From positions 1 through 7,274 of the forward strand of contig NCJR01000093.1 in the NCBI GenBank assembly GCA_002282555.1: DNA of 7,274 nucleotides, written 5' to 3'. How positions within the stretch are numbered: position 1 is the first letter of the stretch; each line of letters begins with the position of its first letter. The translations under genes were made by a program, and so were the position numbers. Shown piece after piece: positions 1 to 5,974 of this stretch. The DNA is from Rhodobacterales bacterium 34-62-10. GTDB lineage: Bacteria > Pseudomonadota > Alphaproteobacteria > Rhodobacterales > Rhodobacteraceae. The notes below the pieces were generated by a model. That model did not search any database, was not told the DNA's origin, and was given only the letters and a program-made list of their open reading frames with translations.

Positions 1-89
1 GGGGCCAGGATGGGCGAGTGCTGCTGGCGGACATTGGCGTGGTCGTCAAACCACTCCTGTAGGGATTTGGCGGCGGACTTGGCGTCGAC
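1..89 (-). other. Possible fragment of an unrelated minus-strand gene at the left junction
   Basis: This stretch does not encode the binding protein that follows it: the binding-protein frame has a TAG stop at 60-62, and the other two plus-strand frames give nothing resembling the family. On the minus strand, the frame reading from GTC GAC (89-84) down to base 1 is open throughout, and 25 of its 29 codons end in G or C. It gives a coding-like, charged peptide containing AKSLQEWFDDHANVRQQ. I do not recognise this peptide. A SalI-type GTCGAC (84-89) and a GATC (90-93) sit exactly at the point where the two readings meet. The fragment may be part of another gene joined here by rearrangement, cloning or misassembly. 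It is too short to assign, and antisense reading of GC-rich DNA often stays open by chance. Confidence 0.35.
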
Positions 90-1355
90 GATCTGACCGT
101 CAAGGTCACCTTTTCGGAACCCAAGCCGAACCCTTACGGCCCCTTCATGGGTGCGCAGGCCCCGATCATCCAGGCGGCGCAATTCGCGGATTGCCTTGGC
201 GCAAAAGCGCCCGAATGCACCGAGGCCAACTTCAACCCCATCGGCACCGGCCCGTTCCGCGTCACCGAATTCCGTCCCAATGACGTGATTTCGCTGGAAG
301 CCAACCCCAACTACCGCGATCCGGCCAAGCCCGCCTTCGCCACCATGACCTTCAAGGGCGGCGGCGATGCCACGGCAGCCGGTCGTGCGGTTCTGGAAAC
401 GGGCGAGTTCGACTATGCATGGAACCTGCAGCTGGCCCCCGAAGTGATCGAGCAGATGGCCGCAGCCGGCAAGGGGAAGACCATAGCCGCCTTCGGCTCG
501 CTGGTCGAGCGGATCATGGTGAACATGACCGACCCTTCCTCGGCGCTGCCGGAAGGCGAGCGTGCCACGCTCAAGCATCCGCATCCGTTCCTGTCCGATC
601 CGGCGGTCCGCAAGGCGCTGTCGATTTCGATCGACCGTGATCTGCTGGTGGAAATCGGCTATGGTCAGGCCGGTCGTCCGACCTGCAATCTGGTGCCTGC
701 GCCGGAACTCTATGCCTCTGACAACACCGACTGTCTGACCCATGACATCGCTGGCGCCAACAAGCTGCTGGATGATGCGGGCTGGGTCCGCGGGGCCGAC
801 GGTATCCGCGAAAAAGACGGCGTGCGCCTGTCGCTGCTGTTCCAGACCTCGACCAACGCGGTGCGTCAGGACTTCCAGGCGCTGATCAAGCAGTGGTGGG
901 AAGAAATCGGCGTCGAAACCGAATTGCGCAACGTCAGTGCTTCGGTGTTCTTCGGCGGTGATCCGGGCAGCCCCGACACCTTCCAGAAGTTCTATGCCGA
1001 TGTGCAGATGTATGCCAACAACTTCGACGGCACCGACCCCGAGGCCTATCTTGCCGCGCAGACCTGCGACAAGGCCCCGAGCCCCGAAAGCCAGTGGCAG
1101 GGCGAGAACATCACCCGCTTCTGTGACCCGGCCTATGACGCCATGGTTGCGGAACTGGGTCGCACCGGCGAGCTGGAGAAGCGTGGCGAGATCGCGCGCA
1201 AGCTGAACGATTTCGTGACCAAGGACACCAATGTCATCATTCCGCTGGTGGATCGTGGCCGCGTCTCGGCTCATTCCAACACGCTGGGCGGTGTTGTCCT
1301 GAACACATGGGACAGCGAGCTGTGGAACGTGGCGGACTGGTACCGTATCGATTAA
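84..1355 (+). CDS. Peptide-type ABC transporter periplasmic solute-binding protein (SBP family 5), 5'-truncated
   Basis: This is the extracytoplasmic substrate receptor of a Dpp/Opp-type ABC importer; it would capture a peptide or similar solute in the periplasm and deliver it to the two permeases encoded next. About 423 residues are present; family members usually have 500-600, so the signal peptide and first lobe are missing. Recognisable family sequence starts at 84 with VDDLTVKVTF and continues through GTGPF, FDYAWNLQLAPEV, KHPHPFLSDPAVRKALS and the C-terminal FDGTDPEAY and WDSELWNVADW stretches. The ATG at 147 lies inside this conserved region and is not the true start. Four cysteines occur in pairs typical of periplasmic disulphides (around ADCLGAKAPEC and TCDKAP...RFCDP). 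The stop is TAA at 1353-1355. Substrate specificity cannot be read from the sequence; family assignment is firm. Confidence 0.9.
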   Translation, partial: VDDLTVKVTFSEPKPNPYGPFMGAQAPIIQAAQFADCLGAKAPECTEANFNPIGTGPFRVTEFRPNDVISLEANPNYRDPAKPAFATMTFKGGGDATAAGRAVLETGEFDYAWNLQLAPEVIEQMAAAGKGKTIAAFGSLVERIMVNMTDPSSALPEGERATLKHPHPFLSDPAVRKALSISIDRDLLVEIGYGQAGRPTCNLVPAPELYASDNTDCLTHDIAGANKLLDDAGWVRGADGIREKDGVRLSLLFQTSTNAVRQDFQALIKQWWEEIGVETELRNVSASVFFGGDPGSPDTFQKFYADVQMYANNFDGTDPEAYLAAQTCDKAPSPESQWQGENITRFCDPAYDAMVAELGRTGELEKRGEIARKLNDFVTKDTNVIIPLVDRGRVSAHSNTLGGVVLNTWDSELWNVADWYRID

Positions 1356-1368
1356 GCACCTGACATCG

Positions 1369-1402
1369 CGGCCCCGTCCCCGCCACAAGGGGGGCGGGGC
1401 CG
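1369..1402 (+). promoter_or_regulatory. Strong intra-operon hairpin between binding-protein and permease genes
   Basis: The arms at 1369-1381 and 1390-1402 form a 13-bp stem, all Watson-Crick except one T-G wobble (1377/1394), closing an 8-nt loop. It begins 13 nt after the binding-protein stop. The following sequence (TCGAATTT) has only a short T run, so termination should be partial at most. In ABC importers such hairpins commonly stabilise the 3' end of the binding-protein mRNA and lower expression of the distal permeases, giving an excess of the receptor. That role is inferred here. Confidence 0.7.
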
Positions 1403-1447
1403 TCGAATTTCCGGTAGATCTCACAGCGACCCGCAAAGGCGCCGCCC

Positions 1448-2455
1448 ATGCTGACCTTTACCATCCGGCGACTGGTCTTGGCCGTCCCGACCCTTTTGTT
1501 CATCTCTCTCGTCATCTTCATGTTGCTGCAACTCGCCCCCGGGGATCCGATGGCGCAGGTGCCCCTGACCGTCCCGCCCGAGGTCAAGGAAAAGATGCGC
1601 GAGGCGCTTGGCCTTGGTGCACCCGTCCATATCCAGTTCTTCAAATGGCTGGTGCAGTTCTTCTGGGTCGAACCGCAGGTCCTGATCGACCACATCTTCG
1701 GCACCAGTTTTTCCGAGGGGCAATTGCGCGTCCTGTCATGGCAGACCCGCAGCCCGGTGATGGATATCGTGGTGCAGCGTTTGCCCCAGACCCTGTGGGT
1801 GGTGGGCATGTCCTATGTGCTGGGGGTGATGATCGCCCTGCCCATCGGCATCTATTCCGCCTACCGGCAATATTCGGTCTTTGATCAGGTTGGCACATTC
1901 GTGTCCATGGTGGGCTTTTCGGTGCCGACCTTCTTTACCGGCGTGCTGCTGATCGTGATCTTTTCGGTCAATCTGGGCTGGTTCCCCTCGATCTATGACA
2001 CCACCCACAAGGTGACCGACTGGGACAGTTTCATCGTCCAGCTACAACAGATGATCATGCCCGTGATGGTGCTGGCGCTGTTCAACGCAGCGCAGATCAG
2101 CCGCTTCATGCGGGCCTCGATGCTGGACAACCTCAATCAGGATTACGTCCGCACCGCCCGCGCCAAGGGCCTTGGCGAAAAGACCGTGGTGCTGGTGCAT
2201 GTGCTGCGCAATTCGATGATCCCCGTGGTCACCGTGATCGCGCTGGGGGTGCCGCAGGTCTTTGGCGGGGCCATCATCACCGAGCAGGTGTTCAAGGTGA
2301 ACGGGCTGGGCCAGCTTCTGATCACCTCGATCGAGGCGAATGACCTGCCCATGGTGCAGACCCTGACCTTCATCTTTGCGCTGCTGATCGTCATCTTCAA
2401 CCTGATCGCCGATATCCTGTACGGCATCCTTGACCCGAGGATCCGCTATGACTGA
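1448..2455 (+). CDS. Peptide-type ABC transporter permease, DppB/OppB family
   Basis: This is an inner-membrane permease subunit that pairs with the next gene product to form the transport channel. The 335-residue length is normal for the family. The N-terminus (MLTFTIRRLVLAVPTLLFIS) is the typical DppB opening, a short basic stretch followed by the first membrane helix (about 9-29) and the LAPGDP motif (29-34). A periplasmic segment follows, then five more predicted helices at roughly 112-135, 147-176, 201-215, 256-276 and 304-325. The EAA loop that docks the ATPase is at about 232-260 (DYVRTARAKGLGEKTV...LRN), and the protein ends in the family-typical LDPRIRYD. The start ATG has only a weak AAGG ribosome site 8 nt upstream (1436-1439), in keeping with reduced translation relative to the binding protein. 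The 3' end overlaps the next gene by 8 nt. Confidence 0.92.
   Translation: MLTFTIRRLVLAVPTLLFISLVIFMLLQLAPGDPMAQVPLTVPPEVKEKMREALGLGAPVHIQFFKWLVQFFWVEPQVLIDHIFGTSFSEGQLRVLSWQTRSPVMDIVVQRLPQTLWVVGMSYVLGVMIALPIGIYSAYRQYSVFDQVGTFVSMVGFSVPTFFTGVLLIVIFSVNLGWFPSIYDTTHKVTDWDSFIVQLQQMIMPVMVLALFNAAQISRFMRASMLDNLNQDYVRTARAKGLGEKTVVLVHVLRNSMIPVVTVIALGVPQVFGGAIITEQVFKVNGLGQLLITSIEANDLPMVQTLTFIFALLIVIFNLIADILYGILDPRIRYD
2437..2440 (+). promoter_or_regulatory. Ribosome binding site choosing the second permease start
   Basis: GAGG at 2437-2440 is followed by 7 nt and then ATG at 2448. This spacing favours the ATG over the in-frame TTG at 2430, which has no comparable site. The chosen start gives the ATGACTGA overlap with the upstream stop, a usual sign of translational coupling. 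Confidence 0.7.
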
Positions 2456-3362
2456 TCTGATCAACCAGCCGATGCCCACCACCCCGCCGCGCAGCCAATG
2501 GCGCGACATCTGGGACCAGTTCAAGTCGCATCGCGGCGCGCTTTTGGGCGGCATCGTTTTCCTGCTGATCGTGGTGACGGTCTTCATCGGTCCGCTGCTG
2601 TGGACTGCCGACCCCACCTTCATCGATATCCGTTCGCGCAATCAGGGGCCAAGCTGGTCGCATCCTCTGGGCACCGACCAACTGGGCCGCGACATGCTGG
2701 CGCGGATGATGGCCGGGGGGCAGACATCGGTGTCGGTGGGGATCACCGCGATGCTGCTGGCGCTGTTTCTGGGTAGTTTGATCGGGGTGATGGCCGGGTA
2801 TTTCCGCAAGCTTGACAACATCCTGATGCGCACCACCGATCTGTTTCTGGCCCTGCCGCTGCTGCCCCTTCTGCTGGTCATGGTGCTGCTGTTCCGCGAA
2901 CCGCTGAACGCGGCATTCGGGCCCGAAACCGGGATTTTCATCCTGATCGTCACGGCCATCGGCATCACCAGCTGGATGCCCACCGCCCGGATCGTGCGCG
3001 GCGATGTGCTGGCCCTGAAAGAGCGCGAATTCGTGCTGGCTGCCCGTTCCATCGGGACCACCAATGTCCGCATGATCACCCGCCACATCCTGCCCAATGT
3101 GATGTCGCCGATCATGGTTTCGGCAACGCTGGGTATCGCCAGCGCGATCATCACCGAAAGCGCGCTGTCCTTTCTGGGGCTGGGCTTCCCGCCCGACTTT
3201 CCGACATGGGGCCGGTTGCTGTTCGACGCGGTCGATTACATGCAGCAATTCCCCGAGCGTGTGCTGTGGCCCGGCCTTGCCATCTCGCTGACCGTGCTCA
3301 GCGTCAATTATCTGGGCGACGGGCTGCGCGACGCGCTGGATCCGCGCATCCGGGGCCGGTAA
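2448..3362 (+). CDS. Peptide-type ABC transporter permease, DppC/OppC family
   Basis: This is the second inner-membrane permease subunit of the importer. It has 304 residues from the ATG at 2448. A cytoplasmic N-terminal segment of about 30 residues precedes membrane helix 1 (about 31-52), as in OppC-type proteins. The conserved HPLGTDQLGRDMLAR motif lies at 72-86. Further hydrophobic helices lie at about 96-117, 131-149, 162-178, 221-241 and 273-290. The EAA loop for ATPase docking is at about 193-221 (REFVLAARSIGTT...HILPNV), followed by SALSFLGLG (238-246) and the C-terminal LDPRIRGR, all typical of DppC. It is translationally coupled to the upstream permease. It is the last gene of the visible operon: no DppD/DppF-type ATPase follows, so the ATPase must be encoded upstream of the window or elsewhere. 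Confidence 0.92.
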   Translation: MTDLINQPMPTTPPRSQWRDIWDQFKSHRGALLGGIVFLLIVVTVFIGPLLWTADPTFIDIRSRNQGPSWSHPLGTDQLGRDMLARMMAGGQTSVSVGITAMLLALFLGSLIGVMAGYFRKLDNILMRTTDLFLALPLLPLLLVMVLLFREPLNAAFGPETGIFILIVTAIGITSWMPTARIVRGDVLALKEREFVLAARSIGTTNVRMITRHILPNVMSPIMVSATLGIASAIITESALSFLGLGFPPDFPTWGRLLFDAVDYMQQFPERVLWPGLAISLTVLSVNYLGDGLRDALDPRIRGR

Positions 3363-3393
3363 GGGGCCAAAGGCCAAATAAGAACGACCATGC

Positions 3394-3416
3394 GACCCGC
3401 GCCACCGGCGCGGGTT
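3394..3416 (+). terminator. Probable terminator of the ABC importer operon
   Basis: A perfect 9-bp GC-rich inverted repeat (ACCCGCGCC, 3395-3403; GGCGCGGGT, 3407-3415) encloses a 3-nt ACC loop and can gain a G-T pair at its base. It lies 31 nt after the permease stop. The downstream TTGTGCGTTT is only moderately T-rich, so termination may be incomplete and some read-through into the next gene is possible. Confidence 0.6.
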
Positions 3417-3473
3417 GTGCGTTTGGGCTGGGGGCACAGCACGAACAGGCATCCCCGACTTTACGGCGTTTCT

Positions 3474-3504
3474 GGAAATTTGTTCCGTTTCGGAATGGTT
3501 TTCC
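3474..3504 (+). promoter_or_regulatory. Tandem GGAA-N5-TTCC dyads (candidate operator pair)
   Basis: GGAA at 3474, TTCC at 3483, GGAA at 3492 and TTCC at 3501 are spaced exactly 9 nt apart. They form two GGAA-N5-TTCC dyads with centres 18 nt apart (3480 and 3498), and an internal perfect dyad TTCCG-TTT-CGGAA (3483-3495). A third copy occurs at 3545-3561. The position, about 75-105 nt before the YeeE-type start codon, suits binding by a dimeric or oligomeric regulator. I do not recognise the regulator. Confidence 0.5.
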
Positions 3505-3516
3505 ACGGCGACGCCC

Positions 3517-3531
3517 ACTTGATTATCAAGT
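3517..3531 (+). promoter_or_regulatory. 15-nt palindrome ACTTGAT-T-ATCAAGT
   Basis: This is a perfect 7-bp inverted repeat around a single central T, in an otherwise GC-rich gap. It resembles two FNR/CRP half-sites (TTGAT/ATCAA), but with a 1-nt spacer rather than the 4 nt an FNR-type dimer needs. TTGATT (3519-3524) could also act as a -35 element, although no good -10 box is found 16-18 nt downstream. It could be an operator for another dimeric regulator or part of the promoter; the function is unassigned. Confidence 0.4.
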
Positions 3532-3544
3532 CAAACCCGCGCAT

Positions 3545-3561
3545 CTGGAACGAAATTCCAG
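3545..3561 (+). promoter_or_regulatory. Third GGAA-N5-TTCC dyad, close to the start codon
   Basis: CTGGAA-CGAAA-TTCCAG is a perfect 6-bp inverted repeat with a 5-nt spacer, and shares the GGAA-N5-TTCC core of the two upstream dyads (centre 55 nt from the nearer one). It ends 5 nt before the GGAG ribosome site. It may be a DNA operator that blocks transcription or forms a loop with the upstream pair. If transcribed, it could instead form a small hairpin beside the ribosome site. Confidence 0.5.
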
Positions 3562-3566
3562 TAAGC

Positions 3567-3570
3567 GGAG
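3567..3570 (+). promoter_or_regulatory. Ribosome binding site for the YeeE-type gene
   Basis: GGAG is followed by 7 nt and then ATG at 3578. The reading frame stays open upstream as far as 3206, but that part overlaps the permease gene and the operator dyads, and has no family-like sequence, so this site fixes the start. Confidence 0.75.
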
Positions 3571-3577
3571 AAACCCC

Positions 3578-4639
3578 ATGTTCGAATCCCTCGGCTTCGA
3601 GACGCTGACCGCCCCGCAGGTGGCCGTCTATTTCGCCCTCGCGCTTGGGCTTGTGTTCGGCGTGTTGGCGCAGATCACCCGCTTCTGTTTCCGCCGCTCC
3701 ATCGTGGGCGATGACCGCCGCCAAGCCGCCGGTGTCTGGCTGACAGCCTTGGCCGTGGCGGTTCTGGGCACCCAAGGGGCCGTGGCGATGGGATGGATCG
3801 GCTTTGCCGAGCACCGCTTCATGGCCGCTGATCTGCCGGTTCTGGCCATTGTCGCCGGTGGCCTGCTGTTCGGCGCAGGCATGGTGCTGACACGCGGCTG
3901 CGTGTCGCGCCTGTCCGTGCTGACCGGGTCGGGCAACCTGCGCGCCGCACTGGTGCTGGTGGTTTTTGCCGTCGTCGCCCATGCCACGCTCAAGGGTGTG
4001 CTGGCGCCGGTCCGCACCACGCTGGGGTCGGTCACCGTGTCGCTGGACAGTGCTGCGCTGCCCGGTGCCGCGCTGGTCTGGGCCGCCGTGATCGCGCTGG
4101 CGGCATTGGCCTTTGCGCTGCGCTCCGGCAATCGGGCGGGCACGCTGGCACTGGCCGCCCTGATCGGCGCGCTGGTGCCGCTGGGCTGGGTCGGCACCGG
4201 GTATATCCTGCTGGACGAGTTCGACCCCATCGCCATGGAAAGCCTGTCCTTCACCTCAGCCGCGGCCGAGGCGCTGTTCTTCACCGTGGCCTCGACCTCG
4301 ATCCCCGCCACATTCGGCGCGGCGCTGATCGGTGCGGTCGTGGTCGGCGCAGGGCTGAGCAGCCTGATCCGCGGCGAATTCGCATGGGTCAGCTTCGGCA
4401 GCCCGCGTGAAACCGGCCGCTATATGGCAGGGGCCGCGCTGATGGGTGTGGGCGGCGTGCTGGCCGGTGGCTGCACCGTGGGCGCGGGCCTGTCGGGTAT
4501 CCCCACGCTGTCCATCGCCGCAATACTGGCCATCGTGTCGATTGGCGCCGGCGGATTGCTGGCCCACCGCCTGCTTAATGCAGGTTCTTCTGCACCCGGC
4601 GCACAAGCCACCAGACAAGCAGCATTACCGGCGGAATAA
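3578..4639 (+). CDS. YeeE/YedE-family membrane transporter (thiosulfate / sulfur-compound uptake type)
   Basis: This is a polytopic inner-membrane protein of 353 residues in the YeeE/YedE (TsuA) family, whose characterised members import thiosulfate or related sulfur compounds. It is about 350 residues long, as expected of two-repeat family members, and is strongly hydrophobic throughout. It contains exactly three cysteines, each in a family-type motif: Cys37 in RFCFRR, Cys108 in TRGCVSRL and Cys299 in AGGCTVGAGLSG. In the characterised thiosulfate transporter, three conserved cysteines line the substrate path and are thought to relay the substrate by transient hydrogen bonding. The matching N- and C-terminal halves, each with a GC motif, reflect the pseudo-twofold repeat. 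No TusA-like sulfur carrier, rhodanese or sulfur regulator lies beside it in the window, so the actual substrate is unproven. The last ~20 residues (after SSAPG) look non-conserved and overlap the gene on the other strand. Confidence 0.85.
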   Translation: MFESLGFETLTAPQVAVYFALALGLVFGVLAQITRFCFRRSIVGDDRRQAAGVWLTALAVAVLGTQGAVAMGWIGFAEHRFMAADLPVLAIVAGGLLFGAGMVLTRGCVSRLSVLTGSGNLRAALVLVVFAVVAHATLKGVLAPVRTTLGSVTVSLDSAALPGAALVWAAVIALAALAFALRSGNRAGTLALAALIGALVPLGWVGTGYILLDEFDPIAMESLSFTSAAAEALFFTVASTSIPATFGAALIGAVVVGAGLSSLIRGEFAWVSFGSPRETGRYMAGAALMGVGGVLAGGCTVGAGLSGIPTLSIAAILAIVSIGAGGLLAHRLLNAGSSAPGAQATRQAALPAE

Positions 4640-5855
4640 GCAGCGCGGTCAGGATGCCTTTGCTGACATTCAACGCCTCGGCCACCGGATAGACCGCATA
4701 GGCCATCAGCGACACCGCATAATAGCTGATGGCCACCACCGACAGCCCCTCAACCGTCTTTTGCAGACGCAGCTGCATATCCGCGCGGATGTTCATGCTT
4801 TCCAGCAGCTTCTGGTTCTGTGCGGAACGCTCGACGTCCACCCTTGTGCGCAACAGCTCGCCCGCGCGCATCGCCCGGTCCGCCATGGCCGCCAGCCGCG
4901 CCTGTAACGCCTTGACCGTCCGCATCGCGGGATCATAGCGGCGCATCATGAATTCCGCAAAGGTCTGACGCCCGTCAAACCGCTCCTCACGCAGGACTTC
5001 GACCCGCTGATGCACGATCGCCTCATAAGCCGCCGCCGCGCCAAAGCGGAATGACGCGCGCGCCACCTTGTTTTCCAGCATGGCAGACACTTCCAGCAGG
5101 CCCGCCAGCGTCTGATCCGCAGGCTTTTCATTGCGCGTCATGTCATCCATCAGCTGCGTCAGCTGCGCGTCGATGGCGGACAGCGTGCCGGACATCGCCT
5201 TGACCTGCGAAAACGCCAGCATCGACATGGTCTTGTAGGTCTCGATCTCGCACAGCCGCTGGACCACGCGCCCCACCCGCCGCGCGCCAGTGTCGGGCGC
5301 GACAAAGATGGCAAAACGCATGTGACCGGCCGGATCAATGCGGAAATCACCCGCAACGATGGCGCTGTTGTCCAGAACGCTGCTCACGGCCAGACTTTCC
5401 GGCACGAACCAGTCGTTCAGCTTGTCGATCACATTCGCCCTTTCGCCCACTTCCTCCATCCGGATCAAGGCCGAGGTGACGCGCACCCCCGGTGCCCGGG
5501 CCAGCCAATCGGCGGGAAACACCTCGAAATCGGCAGGGTCAAAGGCACGGCTGCTCAGGCTTTCGGTAAAGGCGGTGTAGGTCACGAATTCGGTATGGCT
5601 TTCCCATTTCAGCATATGCCGCCCGATCCGGCCGAAATAATGCGTGGCCCCCGGCTGCGGATGGGCGGTGCCGAACCGGTCCAGCAATTCGGTCAGATGC
5701 GCCAGATCCGCAGCCCGGTCGCGGCTTGCGGCATCCTGCTGCTTCTTGATCGCCAGATAGACCGCAGACCCCGGCGCATCGATCGAAGGAAACGGCCGGG
5801 CATGCAGTTCATTGGCCAGTTCATAGCGCAGCGGATGGTCCTGAATGGGCGACAT
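4575..5855 (-). CDS. DUF3422 family protein, predicted membrane-anchored, function unknown
   Basis: I recognise this 426-residue protein as DUF3422, a family found in alphaproteobacteria and relatives, from its N-terminus (DHPLRYELANELHARPF, residues 6-22) and overall architecture. The biochemical role is unknown. The first ~360 residues are soluble and charged, and the region from about 300 to 368 (ALQARLAAMADRAMRAGELL ... ESMNIRADMQLRLQKTVEG) looks helical and probably coiled-coil. Two hydrophobic helices follow at about 370-390 and 401-418, separated by a short loop, with a basic tail (RRVQKNLH). This predicts a C-terminal membrane hairpin with both ends on the cytoplasmic side. This is reminiscent of CorA-type topology, but I see no GMN motif. 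The ATG at 5855 has AGGAG 7 nt upstream. The 3' end overlaps the convergent YeeE-type gene by 65 nt. It shares strand and orientation with pntB, but a terminator separates them. Confidence 0.85.
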   Translation of the reverse strand: MSPIQDHPLRYELANELHARPFPSIDAPGSAVYLAIKKQQDAASRDRAADLAHLTELLDRFGTAHPQPGATHYFGRIGRHMLKWESHTEFVTYTAFTESLSSRAFDPADFEVFPADWLARAPGVRVTSALIRMEEVGERANVIDKLNDWFVPESLAVSSVLDNSAIVAGDFRIDPAGHMRFAIFVAPDTGARRVGRVVQRLCEIETYKTMSMLAFSQVKAMSGTLSAIDAQLTQLMDDMTRNEKPADQTLAGLLEVSAMLENKVARASFRFGAAAAYEAIVHQRVEVLREERFDGRQTFAEFMMRRYDPAMRTVKALQARLAAMADRAMRAGELLRTRVDVERSAQNQKLLESMNIRADMQLRLQKTVEGLSVVAISYYAVSLMAYAVYPVAEALNVSKGILTALLIPPVMLLVWWLVRRVQKNLH

Positions 5856-5862
5856 GGGAAGA

Positions 5863-5867
5863 CTCCT
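5863..5867 (-). promoter_or_regulatory. Ribosome binding site for the DUF3422 gene
   Basis: CTCCT on the plus strand reads AGGAG on the minus strand, 7 nt before the ATG at 5855. It is a near-ideal Shine-Dalgarno sequence and supports that start. Confidence 0.8.
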
Positions 5868-5880
5868 GAGTTGCGCTGAC

Positions 5881-5940
5881 TGTATATCCTAGTCTGGTTA
5901 AGTAAAAGATAAAGTTGTTTTATTTCAAAGATTTACGGAA
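5881..5940 (-). other. AT-rich leader upstream of the DUF3422 gene
   Basis: Only 16 of these 60 bases are G or C (about 27%), in sharp contrast to the flanking GC-rich genes. No gene fits here. It lies between the candidate promoter and the ribosome site, so it would form most of an AU-rich 5' untranslated region of about 80 nt. Alternatively it holds the promoter itself (minus-strand TTGAAA at 5928-5923, without a good -10 partner). I see no clear riboswitch fold. Confidence 0.5.
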
Positions 5941-5944
5941 CACG

Positions 5945-5974
5945 ATTGTATACGGGCGCGTGTTTTTCGGGCAA
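5945..5974 (-). promoter_or_regulatory. Candidate sigma-70-type promoter for the DUF3422 gene
   Basis: On the minus strand, TTGCCC (5974-5969) is followed after 18 nt by TACAAT (5950-5945), or after 16 nt by TATACA (5952-5947). Each hexamer matches the consensus at four or five of six positions. It lies between the pntB terminator and the DUF3422 start, where a new promoter is needed. Transcription would begin near 5938, within the AT-rich leader. Confidence 0.35.

Noticed and set aside
147..149. ATG as the start of the binding protein
   Set aside because: Conserved family sequence extends in frame upstream to 84, and there would be no signal peptide.
2430..2447. TTG start giving a six-residue longer second permease
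   Set aside because: There is no Shine-Dalgarno at a proper distance, whereas GAGG is well placed for ATG 2448, which also forms the usual ATGACTGA overlap.
3460..3486. EcfG general-stress promoter (GGAAC ... CGTT) on the minus strand
   Set aside because: A GGAAC is present with a CGTA rather than CGTT about 16 nt on, but it would drive transcription back into the importer operon. The GGAA elements are better explained by the symmetrical dyads.
2397..3518. Long open frame on the minus strand opposite the second permease
   Set aside because: It is an antisense shadow in GC-rich DNA: low-complexity, Gln/His/Asp-rich, no recognisable domain, and fully opposite a well-conserved permease gene.
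3519..3529. FNR box (TTGAT-N4-ATCAA)
   Set aside because: The half-sites match but the spacer is 1 nt instead of 4, incompatible with a standard FNR-type dimer.
3206..3577. Upstream extension of the YeeE-type reading frame to 3206
   Set aside because: The extension overlaps the second permease gene, spans the terminator and operator dyads, and has no family-like sequence. GGAG at 3567-3570 marks the ATG at 3578.
5322..5879. Plus-strand open frame opposite the DUF3422 gene
   Set aside because: It has no family-like sequence or ribosome site and lies entirely antisense to a recognised gene.
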